Shown one piece after another: positions 36,441 through 48,275 of a stretch of DNA of 64,000 bases. Numbering within the stretch: the first letter of the stretch is position 1; every line of letters begins with the position of its first letter. The notes beneath the pieces were generated by a model that did not search any database, was not told the origin of the DNA, and saw nothing but the letters and a program-made list of their open reading frames with translations. Source of the DNA: Epiperipatus broadwayi (lineage: Eukaryota > Onychophora > Udeonychophora > Euonychophora > Peripatidae); assembly GCA_028023455.1 (NCBI GenBank), contig JAQFVV010000036.1:3378452-3442451 (forward strand), given 5' to 3'. Made by a program: the position numbers and the translations under genes.

Positions 36441-39144
36441 TCCAGAAGCACGACTTTTCCTGTTATTTTTGGCTATTATGTCAGCACCACAAACTTCTTC
36501 ATATTATTATTTCTTTTACTTCATGACCCAGTTTTAATGCTCTAATATTAAATATGCACTCTGCTCAAAATATATATAAATGCCAACTACTTCTAGTTTT
36601 ATTAATTAAATTTATTTCAGTCTTATACAATCCCACCATCATACCTTATTCCTGTATTTAAGAGTATCTATTTGCCTTGGGGAAAATAAAGCATTCTTCT
36701 TACCAGCACTAAGTAAAAGAATCTTCATTAAGTATTTTATCATATAATCAAATATGTTTTCAAATGTATTTTATTTATTTTCATGACCATAATGGCATAA
36801 AAATAGTTTGTATTACATCTGTAATGAATCCCAAAACACTCCCCAAAATCATATGATAGTCACCATGTTTCAGAACTGTAAATCAAAGCGTTAATGGCAA
36901 TATTATGTAATTCTTTCTAATAATCGATTGGCATCTTAACATTGGACCCACCAACGATGTGTTTATTTATAATATACTTTTTAGCTAAACAAAGAGCATA
37001 TGAGAAATAATAGCATGAATGATAATATATAATTGTCTGTCATTTGGTAGACCACTTGCTCATTCATGCACATACTAATACTTGCAATTTATAAATGTAT
37101 GTAAATAAGTTGTCATTATATTAAACTAATTTTTATTGTCTAACTTGTTTGAATTAGTTCAAATTCCTTTTTCTCCACTTCCACACATAGTCATGCATGT
37201 ACATATTTTAGTTAAGTCATAGTTAATAGATTCTCATTGTCTTCTCTGCTCAGCTAGTGGGCCGGATTTAAAATAAATTATCATGGCCATCATTATGTTA
37301 TTCATTAGGTGTCTGATCTGGGGCTTAGAGAGTGGGTTTGAATCCAGGCTGGTTCCTGACTTAAATCTCAGGCTTGACTGGGATTGAAGTACATTTTGTG
37401 AGTTCCAGATCATGTAAAATGGATAAACATGTTTTGACCAATACACTATGAAATATACACGTATGCAGATGATGATGCTTTGACACTTAATTCAATCAAT
37501 TTCAAAAAATGTGTAGAAATAGTTTTTAAAAATCAAACATTACATAGACATAGATAATACTTCCCAGTTCATAATAAAACATCTCATGTACTTGAAATAA
37601 TAATCAATTTTGAATTATCTTCTTTCAGAAACAAGATGGAGATTTTTTTCATTGGAAATTTTCCCCCCAGTCAACTCCCCATCCAAAATGCTTACAGAGC
37701 ATGTGATTGCGCAGTACGTTTTCAAATCAACAAATGACAATGTGTTTTTTTTCTTAATTAAAAAGAAGAACAATAAAAACAACAGTAACACCAAAAAAAA
37801 AAAAAAAAAGAAAACAAAAGTAAGGTCCAAGTCAACATAGTAATTCAATAAGTAAATCAAAAAAAAGTAATTGTAAATTGCAGCACTTTGATGAGATGTT
37901 TTTTAGACTAGAGGAAAAAGCAATCAAGGTGTAATCTTGCGATGATATCAAATTGAAAGAAAATCAACCCTGCAATGTATCTTGAAAAATGTGTGTTTGA
38001 TTGTTGTTCTTTTGACTTTTTTATTTATATTTGTCATTTGCAAAAATATTTTCTTATTTTTTTAAATATTCTTGGATGGCTGTTATTTTGCCTTATTTCT
38101 AGTTGCATTATTTCTATTTGACAATTGACATTAGGCTTTTTTTCACAGATGAATAATCAGCAAGGCAAAATTCTTTCTCAACAGTGGATGTTTGGTGGCT
38201 TATGAAGAGAGATTGACACTTATAATTTGGTGGATCCACAAAATAGGGGTTCATACCCAAACAGTCCAAAGACTATGGGGTTGCTTTTTCATCTTAATTT
38301 CATTTCCTTAGTGGAAATAAATATTTTTGTTTCCTTGTTGAACAAAAAAAAAATGTTTTTTTTCTTATTAATAAAGAAAGATAAAAAATTTCTTCTCTGT
38401 TGAATTTTAGATTAGAATGAAAATAATCTATCAGATTTGGTCCATAAACATCTAGACCCATTTTCTCTCTACTCAATGATAGAAAACCCTTTTTGGTATC
38501 CTCCTTCCTGCATGAAAAATCTTAAAATTGATATTTGTTTTGTGTTATTGTTCTGAATTATTGGTTTTGTTTTGTGCATTTCCAAAAAAGAATAGGTTTA
38601 GTAAAATTTTGATTCCATTTTTTTTTCCCACCTGCATGTGTAAAACTGGTAATAAAAGTTTTCTAATTTATATTTCTTTATTGTTCTGAATTATTTGTTT
38701 CATTTTGTTTTTTCTTTTTTGTATGGCATATGCAGAGAGAATGACAAATGTTTTATCATGGTAGTTAAAGGTTGGACAGTGGTGACACTTCTAATTTGGT
38801 AGATCCACAAAATGGGGTTCACACTTACAAAAGAACTAACTTGAAATTACAGATGAGAAATTAACCAAAAATTCACACTAAAAAACCCACAATTATGTAG
38901 CAAAAACAACAACCAATTTCAAATTTTAACAACATTTAATGAAACAAAAAAACATATTTTTATATACCCGCAGAATTCAATATGATACACAACCAAAATC
39001 TACAAAAGGTAAAAATAGAATAGCTATTGTTTGGTACACATTGCAAAACACGTTTTTGTGCACATTTAAAGCACGTTTTTGACAAGAAGTAACACTCAAA
39101 TCACAAGGTTTATTTGACATTCACAAGATTATTACTTTATTGGG
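36441..39144. other. AT-rich DNA, no gene seen
   Basis: A sequence with a B-box-like gggtttgaatcc at about 37333-37344 might be a SINE relic. A block near 38220 (ggtggatccacaaaataggg) recurs in altered form near 38800. Poly-A and poly-T runs near 37790 and 38345. Nothing else recognised. Confidence 0.4.
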
Positions 39145-39215
39145 TATATGGAAAGGTCTCCTATCTTTTCCTTGTTGCAGTAATAGTACACAAGTACCTT
39201 GTGCCCTTTTATTTT
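39145..39215. mobile_element. Half copy of the 190 bp foldback element
   Basis: ggtctcctatcttttccttgttgcagtaatagtacacaag (given here only as the region) matches the right arm of the foldback at 34055-34246. The other arm is absent. Confidence 0.6.
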
Positions 39216-39539
39216 ATTATTATATAACCATGTTTCCATTGGATTTTGCTAAGCTGCTCTCACTAAAGAGATTACTGAACTAATAGAACCATTTTATTAA
39301 TGATCCTGTTAACTGTGCCATTGATGTGTCCATAAGTATGACTATATACATTAAGACACAATGTTTTTAAGTAATCAGAATAGCAAATAGTCTGCAACAA
39401 CTCTATCTCTACAGTTCGCTAAAGTTCAATACCCTCCATGTTCATTCAAGCTGGCTGCTACAAAAACGGTTCACAATGGGCTAGGTTTATGCATACATTG
39501 GCCACAGTCCAGTTTAGCTGCACATGAATGCTTCGTAGT

Positions 39540-39900
39540 ATAGCACTGTGACTGACCTTAAGCTCCTTACAGCTTCCGTCTCTGTAACAATCTAACAGTA
39601 ACTCCACTTGAAAACTGCTGGAAACAACTCTTTATTCAGCTGCTATCTGGATGGTTTCCTCAGGCTACAGTCTCCCATCTCTGTGGGCTCTTTCAGCTAT
39701 ACCCATGAACTACATTTCCACTGAGCATTGTACATTAACTGCAAGCACCGATGCTAGATATCTCCTACTGGAATTGAACAGGAACATCTACTGGAGATGC
39801 ACTCAAATACTGCCCCACTTAGTTGTTATCTACTCTTTTTATAGCTTCCTCATAACTGCAACAATTAATTAGATTGTCCAATAAGGTAAGGTCTCTTATT
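39540..39900 (-). other. Possible solo-LTR-like stretch
   Basis: On the minus strand a TATAAAAAGAG (about 39833-39843) is followed about 200 bp later by AATAAAGAG (about 39628-39636), in DNA less AT-rich than its surroundings. That is promoter-then-poly(A) order, as in an LTR, but no TG...CA ends, target duplication or second copy was found. Confidence 0.25.
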
Positions 39901-40222
39901 TAGAAACATTTGCAATCAGCAAATATTTCTTGGAATTGTCGATCGCCATTACATTAATATTTTAATTAAATTCCTCAGTTATTAGTGCGCGATCTAAAAC
40001 AATCTCTCAAATAAATTCTAGTTTTTCTGGAGTGCACAAACTTGTATGCAATTTTTACAAAAACACAACAGTTGTTTATTTTTTTAATAATTATTTATGT
40101 ACTTCACTGATGTATCAGACTAACATCTGTCTTAGTATATATATATATGGGTGGGGGTATGCATTTTGTTGCACTTAAATGTGATCATAATAAACACAGA
40201 CCTACACAATGTGGTTAAATAT

Positions 40223-40228
40223 TTTATT
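40223..40228 (-). terminator. Poly(A) signal AATAAA for the minus-strand exon
   Basis: AATAAA in the context TTCTTAATAAAATATT on the minus strand, about 110 bp after the stop codon of the frame at 40339-40590. Confidence 0.5.
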
Positions 40229-40338
40229 AAGAACTTATATACACTATATATTTATATAAACATCTGATATATCATCTGCCTGATATCATTGTTTAGGAAT
40301 AGTCTCTAGTTCCCAAAGAACTATTAAAGCAAAAGATT

Positions 40339-40590
40339 TCAGATGCTCATCTCTATATGCCGAACAGTTCCAGCTACATTGTGATAGCTGGCCTCATATC
40401 CAGGTATGGTGACATTTCCGATTGTATTTTCGCAATCATATATGGGGCAACTAGTGTAATATCTATTGTTGCCCAACTTTATCTTCAAATGAACTACCAA
40501 TTTATAGCTCGGTCTCCCTTTCATTACTGGGGCAATCAAAATGCATTGAGCATTTTCACCTATTGTCGTAATTCTTCTGTCACTGGTCAT
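40339..40590 (-). CDS. Possible terminal exon of an unknown protein
   Basis: A minus-strand frame of 83 codons starts MTSDRRITTIGENAQCILI, runs through MKGRPSYKLVVHLKIKLGNN and RYYTSCPIYDCENTIG, and ends TVRHIEMSI then TGA. The DNA directly before the ATG reads tatatatatag, so the frame may begin at a splice acceptor, which would make the ATG an ordinary Met; the tract before it is weak in pyrimidines. Codon use is mixed rather than AT-driven, the product has a balanced, strand-like composition with two Cys, and an AATAAA lies downstream. These favour a real exon. No family was recognised. The opposite-strand frame at 40357-40632 is its shadow. Confidence 0.45.
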   Translation of the reverse strand: MTSDRRITTIGENAQCILIAPVMKGRPSYKLVVHLKIKLGNNRYYTSCPIYDCENTIGNVTIPGYEASYHNVAGTVRHIEMSI

Positions 40591-41433
40591 CTATATATAT
40601 ATATTCGTTGGGCTGTAGCGATGAATGCTTAATCCTATCAAGATAAGATTGTAATCTGGACAGGCCCATTAATTAAAGGAAAGTTGAACCAAAAACAGAT
40701 CTACTGCAAACTAAAAAAATAATTGAATAATTTATATCCCAAAAACAGTAAAAAAAAAAAATCATTTTTTTGGATCATATTTTCAATACAATGAAAGTAT
40801 GAATATAAATGAAATAGACCTTACTTAAGGTCAAAATATAATAAAAAATAAAATTGAATTATATATATAAACTGATTATTTAAACTGATAAATGTGTAAT
40901 TGAAACACTGAATGATATATAAACCAGATAACGATAAAAAAAAAAAAATCGATTAAAATGGCGAACAAAAATACTATAAGGATTGTTAAGAAAAGCCGTA
41001 AACCGTAGTCATTAATACCATGTCACTTAGATAACAAATATTAAATTAATGTTCTTATCTAAATTTAAGAATCATAAAATTTCTTGGATTATTAGATGTT
41101 TTACAACTATTAAAAATAAGATTAATATCTTCAAATACAACAATACGGCATTTGCAAATAATGAAAGTGAAAATTGATTTTCGATTAGTTGGAAACTGGT
41201 GACTTGATTTTAAAAAAATATTATAAAAAGGCGGATACATAAGTAAAACATTATATATATGAGTGGGTGTCCGCGTGTTTGTCTTTTAACACTAAATTTA
41301 TAATTTAAAAAAAAAAAAAGACTTAGTTAAAACATTCTAACCATTTATTATTTAAATCGTGTAATTAAAAATACAAATTTCGAAGTTCATAAAAAAGATG
41401 GAAGATATCAAGGAATAAAATATACTAATATGG

Positions 41434-42087
41434 ACGATAAACAACTGTTAATGAACACATATGCAGAAAAGGTACTGCTTGTGATGCTTTCCATATAACA
41501 TGAATATCATTCATAGCTTATAGTAACATAATTCAAGAGTTCTTGATATTAGTGTATAAGTGGTGATTAATTAGCTATTCAAAAATATTAAAGTTTATTT
41601 AAATAGCCCACTTCTGTGATAGGGTGATACTTGTATCTTTTCTATTAATTGAAAAGCTATCATAGGCTTCACTTCAATGATCACAGGTCTCTTTGCTTTT
41701 ACGCTTTCTGTCCCCTCTCTCCATACATATATATATATTTTTTTGATAATTCAAATCTATGATCAGTTTTTTGTTCATGGTCAGGTTAATATTGATGAAT
41801 ATTCTTTATTTTTAAGGGTTCTGTTGTATAAATATTTATGTTGGGCCAATCTAGTCACCAATTTTCATCAATAGAAAAGATACAAGCATCCCTTATCAAA
41901 GAAATTGACTATTTAAATAAATTTTAATATTTTTGAATAGCTAATCAATCACTACTTATACATTATTATCAAGAACTCTCCAGTCATATCATTACAAGCT
42001 ATGAATATCAAAAGCATGCTGGGAAGTAATAAAACTGAATATTTAAAAAATCTATCTTTTTTTGCATGTGTTCAGTCGTTTATTATG
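41434..42087. mobile_element. Foldback element, about 650 bp with arms over 200 bp
   Basis: The left arm (41434-41650) starts ataaacaactgttaatgaac and the right arm (41870-42087) ends gttcagtcgtttat. Shared inner blocks include gctattcaaaaatattaaa / tttaatatttttgaatagc and gatacttgtatcttttct / agaaaagatacaagcatc. The 220 bp middle has a short frame (41677-41874) with no recognisable domain. No clear target duplication. Confidence 0.8.
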
Positions 42088-42311
42088 TTAGGTTAGAAAA
42101 TAATGAAATAATTTATAGTTTAATAGGAACAATAAAAATAACATTTGATGTAAAAAAATAAAATATTCTCTGAGGGAATAAAATACATCTTTCAGAATAA
42201 AAAATATTCTCTTATTCTTCTCTTTTACTTTTTTTGCATATAATACTTCTTTCATGATAAAAAATCAAGGCAGATGTCGCATGACTTAACTTAATAAAGC
42301 TCGTATTTACA

Positions 42312-42745
42312 AATATTATATATAGAACTCGCAAAATAACTCTTAACAAGCTTTGAGAATATCCTCAACTATTGAGTAGAAAATCTGAAATTGTCAGACA
42401 TCCATATGTCTTCCAATCCTGCTATCTAACTCAAATAGTCATATGGGACTGAACTAAGTTCAGATACACCATATATTAATAGCTTTAGCAATATAAAATC
42501 ACCAAAGCCTTAAAAGCAAAACATAAAATGATAAAAAAATCAAGTCAATTTCAAGACAATTTCAGATTTTCTACTCAATAGTTATACATTAGATAAAGTG
42601 CTGGGCTTGTCCTAGTATTTTTAATCTAATGCTGAATATCCTGGTACCTCACTGAAAACACCAGAAGCAGAATCTGGTCTGGGGTTGAGGATATTCTCAA
42701 AGTTTGTTCAGAGCTTGTTTTGTGAACTCTATATATAATAATGTA
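42312..42745 (+). mobile_element. Element A, insertion III, strongly diverged
   Basis: Ends are inverted: attatatatagaactcgcaa against tgtgaactctatatataat. An inner block, agtcatatgggactgaacta, matches the family A start gtcatatgggtctaaactca. A dead hammerhead with a conserved helix I lies at 42635-42685. Confidence 0.65.
42635..42685 (+). ncRNA. Hammerhead relic, family A copy 5, helix I covarying
   Basis: Lower helix AAUAUCCU/AGGAUAUU, internal loop GGU/UG, upper helix ACCUCA/UGGGGU. Compared with the copies at 5818 and 30919 both helices have different bases but pair fully, with the same 3/2 loop. The core reads CUGAAAA and GAAU, so the invariant G8 and the A15.1 position are lost. Confidence 0.7.
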
Positions 42746-42782
42746 TTAATTGTATGATTATACATATTTTGATATTGTAGCT

Positions 42783-42810
42783 CTGATGATGACTGCAGGA
42801 CAGTCTAAAC
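42783..42810 (+). ncRNA. Hammerhead-like core without helix I
   Basis: CUGAUGA, a GACU/AGUC stem and UAAAC. It matches the arms of the foldback at 7339-7569, where the last part is AAAAC or GAAAU. No pairing strand for helix I was found, so this may be only a conserved retroelement tail motif. Confidence 0.4.
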
Positions 42811-42879
42811 TGTAACAGTAAAGTTTTGGTGTAAAAAATAGTATTGTTAAGTTTATAAGAAAGTTGGAAATGTATCATA

Positions 42880-43275
42880 TATAAAAGGAAATATGTTGTA
42901 GACTAAAAAGGGAAGTTTTAATATACATGGTTTTAATAAATTTGAGATTTGAACACTTAACCAAAGAACAATACAGAAATTTCAAACTATGCAACAATGT
43001 ATAAAGAGAAGTCTGTTGGAAACAACAATAAGGGATCAAAAATAAATTATATTGGTGAGAGAATAAAGAACCATTGATATCATTGAAAAAAATCAAAATA
43101 TTGAAATAGAATCCAGTTGAATATTGAATATATTTCTAGAATAAATTATAATTACAATAAATGCACAGTTAATTGCAAAAATTATAGAAAGAGACTATGT
43201 GGATGGATGAGATAAGAAATTTTGATTAATTGATGTGAAGAAGAAAGGCTGATGTGTAGTGAGAATGTTAAAAAA
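42880..43275 (+). pseudogene. Decayed 3' end of an RTE-type LINE
   Basis: A weaker parallel of 43700-44190: aacaatgtataaagagaag, ETTIRDQK, then gaaagagactatgtggatgg and gatgatgaaaatgatg near the end. Full of stops. Confidence 0.5.
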
Positions 43276-43689
43276 TGATGATGAAAATGATGCTATATAG
43301 ACACATTTATTAACGCTTTGTTCAGTGGTTTATTTGTACTGTGATTTACTTATGAGTGAATTTAATACCCTACTTGTTTGAAATAAAAATAAACACATGC
43401 AAATGAGTGCATATTTCTATGTATAGGGTAGTAAATCCAAACTTTCCAACAAGTATTTGAATTCTATACATTGTTTTATAAAATTCTAAAAATGATAAAA
43501 TCTGTAATTGAAAATCTTTATTTATATATATATAAAAGATGACGAAGAAGAAGAAAAACATGATATTTATTTTTAAATTTCTTGTCAAAATGCATATAAA
43601 TTTAACATTTAAAATTAACTACCAACTTTTTGGAAGAGGATAAAGATATAGAAATATCTATATAAAAGACTTGGTTAGAATGCTTTTGG

Positions 43690-44195
43690 TAGAAATAACT
43701 TAATACTAAAAGGAAATATGTCTATGTGTTTGAAAAGGACGGTTTTTAATAAAAGGGTTTTGCCAGTTTTTACTTACGGATCTGAGACTTGGACACATAA
43801 TAAAAGAGCAAAACAGAGACTTTAGACCACTCAAAAAAGTACACAGAGATGCATTAAGGAGTAACAAGAGGAGATCAAAAATGCAATATATGGGTAAGAG
43901 AACAAACAGGTGTTAATGACATCATTGAGAAGAATTAAAAGACTGAAGTGAAGTTGGCTGGACATATTGCAGAAGAGATGATAATAGATGGACAATTGAA
44001 ATCTTAAACAGGATTCCAAAAGATTATAAAAGACCCAGAAAAAGATGACATGAGAGATTGATGAATGAAATAAGAAAGTGTGCAGGATGATGTGGAGAAG
44101 AAAGACTAGAGATCAGAGAAGATGGGTTGAACTTAGAGAGACCTTCATCATGCAATGGATTGATATGGGTTTACAATGATGATGATGATTATGTA
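43690..44195 (+). pseudogene. 3' end of an RTE-type LINE
   Basis: The plus strand reads RTVFNKRVLPVFTYGSETWT, then KRAKQRL, TTQKSTQRCIK and a tail KRPRKR region: the C-terminal part of RTE/BovB reverse transcriptases (VLPVLTYGAETWTLTK type). It ends with the short repeat gatgatgatgat near 44175, as RTE elements do. Several stops and frameshifts; 5' truncated. Confidence 0.8.
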
Positions 44196-44199
44196 AAAG

Positions 44200-45425
44200 A
44201 TATAAAATTTATCAACAATCTCTCATTTATTTATTTGCAATTTTATTTGTAGTTTAATTACTATCCATTTGCAAACATAATCCAATGTACTTTCTGTGCA
44301 GCATTTAGATGAAGTCTCCCCTACAATAGCAAGCCTTCCAGGTGTCATGTTTTGATACAATAGTAAGATGGAAGCTTCAAAAGCTGAAATTTCCAGGATT
44401 GAAGTTCAATGCCACTTCTAGTTCTTGACTATCACATGATCTTTCAATCAACCATTTCGTAATTATTACTTATATTCTTTCAGAAATCTTTCTTTTATGA
44501 GATAATGATTCAAATAAAAGTTCAAAAGGACATTCTGGGCTTTATGGTGTAGCCCTATTTCTTGCAAGTTTGTTCCTCAAATATACTATTCTCACAAAAT
44601 TATAGAATTCTTTATATCCAGATTACTAATGGGCATTAAACTTCAAGTTGCCTTAGGTGAACCATTTGTGTTCTGTGCAATTTTTAATTCTAAAAAAGTT
44701 GACTAATTTTCATCTTTTAATAAATTCACAGGTAAAAAAAAATGATGCACATTTGCTGTTTGTCATTATGTAAAAGGACTCCATTTCTAATTAATCAGCA
44801 TTTTACTCCATTATAACACTATAAATATTTATTAATCTGACAACTGAACAGATTCTCCTTGCAGAAATATACTTCTTTTTTCAGCTTTTGGATCAAAGTA
44901 AAAAGATATCAAAACACAAAAAAAATTTAGTCACAAACTAGAGTATTTACAAATGCCTTCATCTCTAATATTATTTTCTTTTTTCACATCAATTAAAACA
45001 GTTGGAGGCAGATACCTAAACATCAAATTCTCAAAAAGACAGATCTTTTGCTGATGGGATATTAGCATTCAATTTTTTGTTGCTCTACTAATTTGAGTGT
45101 TATGAAAGCAATAAGCTATGTTTCTATACCATATAAGAGAAGTTCCAAAATGTCTTTTTTTATCCATGTCTTTGCCCTCACATATAAAATTAACTTGTGA
45201 CATGTTTTACCTAAGTCATTTTAATCTACAATATGTATAACAATATTAATTATTGCATTGTGTTCCATTTCAATAAGTTAATTTATTTAGTATAAATTTT
45301 TGTTTAGACAATGCAGTATTAATAATTATTATATAATGAATTATTAAAGATTCCATTTATAATATAAATTTATTAGTAGCCTCATTAAGACTTTCAATTT
45401 CATTACTGTATAAATAGTTTTAATA
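44200..45425. other. AT-rich DNA, no gene seen
   Basis: No recognised gene or repeat family. The stretch 44270-44460 is less AT-rich but holds no convincing frame. Confidence 0.45.
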
Positions 45426-45576
45426 GTCATTAACTATGTATATTTATATTGTACTATTTCCATCATCTAACAATATATGTATTGAATGACTTTAGAAAAA
45501 TTTAACTTTATTTAAATATTCCAAATACATTCAACTTAGTAATAGCACATCAAACAGGTTAGTATATTGCACAATG

Positions 45577-45650
45577 TTTGAACCAGGGTCCTTAGATTCT
45601 TGATTTTTGAATTTTAAGGTAATGCTCTAACCAGCTAAGCCATCCTTCCA
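45577..45650 (-). pseudogene. tRNA-like segment, minus arm
   Basis: A box TGGCTTAGCTGG (45631-45642, minus) and a B-box-like GGTTCAAACAT. No cloverleaf with a proper acceptor stem. Confidence 0.6.
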
Positions 45651-45750
45651 AAGCCAATAGTCTGTAGTAATTTCATATACTTCTCTGTGAGGTTCCTCCT
45701 GATTTCTCCACTTTTTCCTAAGAGCAAAGTTGATTAGTGGTTTCCATACA

Positions 45751-46029
45751 TTATGTATGGGATTTTTTTACCATTGTCATGTGAGCAGCTTCTTTAAATT
45801 TTCTTCTTTGTCCCTTGTCTTCTCTATCCAATATTTTTGTATTTTCCCAATTAAACATATGTTCATTGGTACATACATGTTCTGATACCTTAGACACATC
45901 TGTTTTCTCTCTTTTAATCATCAGTTTGTGTTCTTGCAAGCATTTTTCAATGGGACAACTGATCTTACCAATATATGTTCTTCCATATTCACATGGTATT
46001 TCATAGATGCAGTTTTTTCTTTTCATCAT
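45751..46029 (-). pseudogene. GIY-YIG endonuclease domain of a Penelope-like element
   Basis: 92 codons on the minus strand: KRKNCIYEIPCEYGRTYIGK (YE and YIG form the GIY-YIG signature, with the CxxxxC-type spacing seen in Penelope-like elements), then IEKCLQEHKLM, and SEHVCTNEHMFNWENTKIL followed by KFKEAAHM. In the family this domain follows the reverse transcriptase and nicks the target DNA. Upstream, broken thumb-like sequence (LPKIADILRK) can be read. The copy is 5' truncated; the usual Arg of the domain is not obvious. Confidence 0.85.
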
Positions 46030-46397
46030 TTCCAGTTTAGGCTTTGTAGATGTTAGAATTCCTCATAGGGTGGTATGGCTCTGGAAAGCTGTTCTGATGT
46101 TATACTAATTGCATATTTTCCTTAATATGTCTGCTATTTTAGGGATGAGTATACTACAGTACCAATAATTGTCTTTTCTCTTGATGGTTCTTTTTGTCTA
46201 TTTAAAGAAAATGTACAAGAAAGAAAATTTAAAGAAGCTGCTCACATGATGATGGCAAAAAATCCCATAAGCCAACCTAGTGTGACTATACATAATGTAT
46301 GGAAACCACTAATCAACTTTGTTCTTAAAGAAAAAGTGGAGAAATCAGGAGGAACCTCATAGATAAATATATGAAATTACTACAGACTGTTGTCTTT

Positions 46398-46478
46398 GGC
46401 AGGATGGCTCAGTTGGTTAGAACATTACCTTAAAATTCAAAATCAAGAATCTAACAACTTAGGTTCAAATCCCATTCT
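46398..46478 (+). pseudogene. tRNA-like segment, plus arm
   Basis: A box TGGCTCAGTTGG (46405-46416) and B box GGTTCAAATCC (46462-46472), both good pol III promoter matches, in the inverted partner of the segment at 45577-45650. The region between the boxes is too long and unpaired for a working tRNA. Confidence 0.65.
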
Positions 46479-46689
46479 AGTACTGTCACTGGTCAGACCA
46501 GCAACACCTGAGGAAGAGGGGAGACTAATACCTCTCAAAATGTTGTGCATATAGTAACCTGTTTTATGTGCTATTATTAACAGTTGAATATATTTGGAAT
46601 ATTTAAATAAAGTTAATTTTTTTCTAAAGACATTCAATACATATATTATTAGATGATGGAAATAGTCCAATATAAAAATACAACAAGAA

Positions 46690-48065
46690 CACCATCATCA
46701 CAAAGCTTCGGGAAAACATTAATTATGTAGTTCATGGTTGGTACTCAACTATATAAGCAAGTAAGATCAACAGCCTTGATAATTGATATATGTATTGATG
46801 TAATTTTAATGATATTTAGGAAGATCAAATCTATTAGCTTTATTACTCAATCTGGAAAATAATACTCAATCTGGAAAATAAATTTATTTGACGTTTGACA
46901 AGAAATCTTTCTTACCAATAATTCTTAGGTTATTTGAAGGTCTAATAGATAATTATAATAACAGACTCAGAACCACAGACATATAATATCTTCCAAACAA
47001 AGGATAAAGTCCATATCACATAAAGATTTAAAATTACTGAAGTATAATTTTATATATATTTATTTGGAGAATCTTAATAAACACATATAGTACTAATGTT
47101 TGAATTCAAATTGTGAGACATCAAATTCTTATGAGGGAAAAAAAATATTTAAAATAAAAATAAAAAACTCAATTGTGAATACGTTGAAAATTAAACAACG
47201 GTTAAAATTTTTATTTGAAGTACAGTCAATTAAGTAAAGGTTTTGTAAATAGATGATGTGAGATATTTATCCCTTGAATAGTAGTTTTAAATCAAAACGC
47301 CCGAGAAGAAAGTAAAAAAAATAAAAAGATCAACAACATCTAACTGTAACAATACATCATATTTATCTTTTAAAAGAATTTGATAGTTCTTGTCATTATT
47401 ATCTCAGATACTATAAGTTTAATATCCAAGGGGAATAATTTTCTTCACATCTCTGTTCAGTTGTTTTGCCTACTCTTTCAAAGATTTAAATAAATGCATG
47501 TTAACTACATAAATTATTCTTTAACATCATCTATCCATATTCTATAATATCTTCTTAATGAAAAATTAGAGTTGTTAATTTCTAATCATGATCAAACATT
47601 TTTAACTTGGATAAAATTAATATCATTAATATAAAAAAATAAACTACTAAGAATATACAAGGATTATTTTCATCTTTGTATGGAAATTATGCTTCTAGTT
47701 AATGAATTTGATAGAAGAACATGGATGTACTGACCAAACAATGACTAAATATAGCAATATATATTATTCAGGCTTTAAAAAATTTTGATAAAACTTCTGA
47801 TTCTCATCTCGGATACAACAAATTCAGCATTGACGAGTAACTTTTCTTACAATTCTCTAGTTTTGTCTATTTTTTGCAAAATGCTGAAAGAGTGCAAATT
47901 AACGACCCATGCTATATCTATCAATATTCTGAAGAAAACTGATATAATATGTAAAAATGTTTTAATAACTGAAACTACTGAATTTTAGAGAGATTACCAG
48001 ATGAAGTTCAAAATTTAGAGGGCTACATGCCTATTAGGTTTGTATTCGTTTTTTTATTAAATTTT
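46690..48065. other. AT-rich DNA, no gene seen
   Basis: No recognised gene, RNA or repeat family. Confidence 0.45.
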
Positions 48066-48069
48066 CATA

Positions 48070-48275
48070 TAATATAGGGGATTTGAATATAGACTTTCAA
48101 GCCATCTCATACAACCAACACATATGATCACTCACCTGTAAAAAAAATAAAAATAAATGACCTCTAATGTACTATTTTACACTGACCATGTGTATTGATT
48201 GTGTAAGATGCGTGGATGGCTGAGAAAGCTCGAAAGTCTGGGTTCGAATCCCCTGATTTATGTATAGACTCCGGG
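48070..48275. mobile_element. SINE-like element S, two short inverted tRNA-like ends
   Basis: A minus-strand end (about 48075-48185: gggatttgaatatagacttt) faces a plus-strand end (about 48190-48275). The plus end has TGGATGGCTGAG (48213-48224), then gaaagtctg and a perfect B box GGTTCGAATCC (48241-48251). The layout suggests a tRNA-Ser or -Leu origin, but there is no full cloverleaf. The hammerhead part is absent. Confidence 0.68.

Larger units (their letters stand above)
45430..46680. mobile_element. Penelope-like element 3' end as two inverted arms
   Basis: The minus arm (about 46210-45430) and plus arm (about 46215-46680) hold the same sequence: the C-terminal GIY-YIG part, a non-coding part (gaccactaatcaactttg type), a tRNA-like segment, and a tail ending gatgatggaaatagt then caatataaa. 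The plus arm also keeps a 60 bp segment with CTGAGGA (46508-46514), a GAGG/CCTC stem and CAAAA that the minus arm lacks. The shared tRNA-like segment and tail in both arms show that it was part of the template, not a later insertion. Confidence 0.78.

Noticed and set aside
40357-40632. 91-codon plus-strand frame overlapping the candidate terminal exon
   Set aside because: No splice site, no poly(A) signal, and hydrophobic composition typical of an antisense shadow.
46398-46478. Functional tRNA gene
   Set aside because: Both pol III boxes are present, but the intervening arms do not form a cloverleaf and the segment lies inside a mobile element tail.
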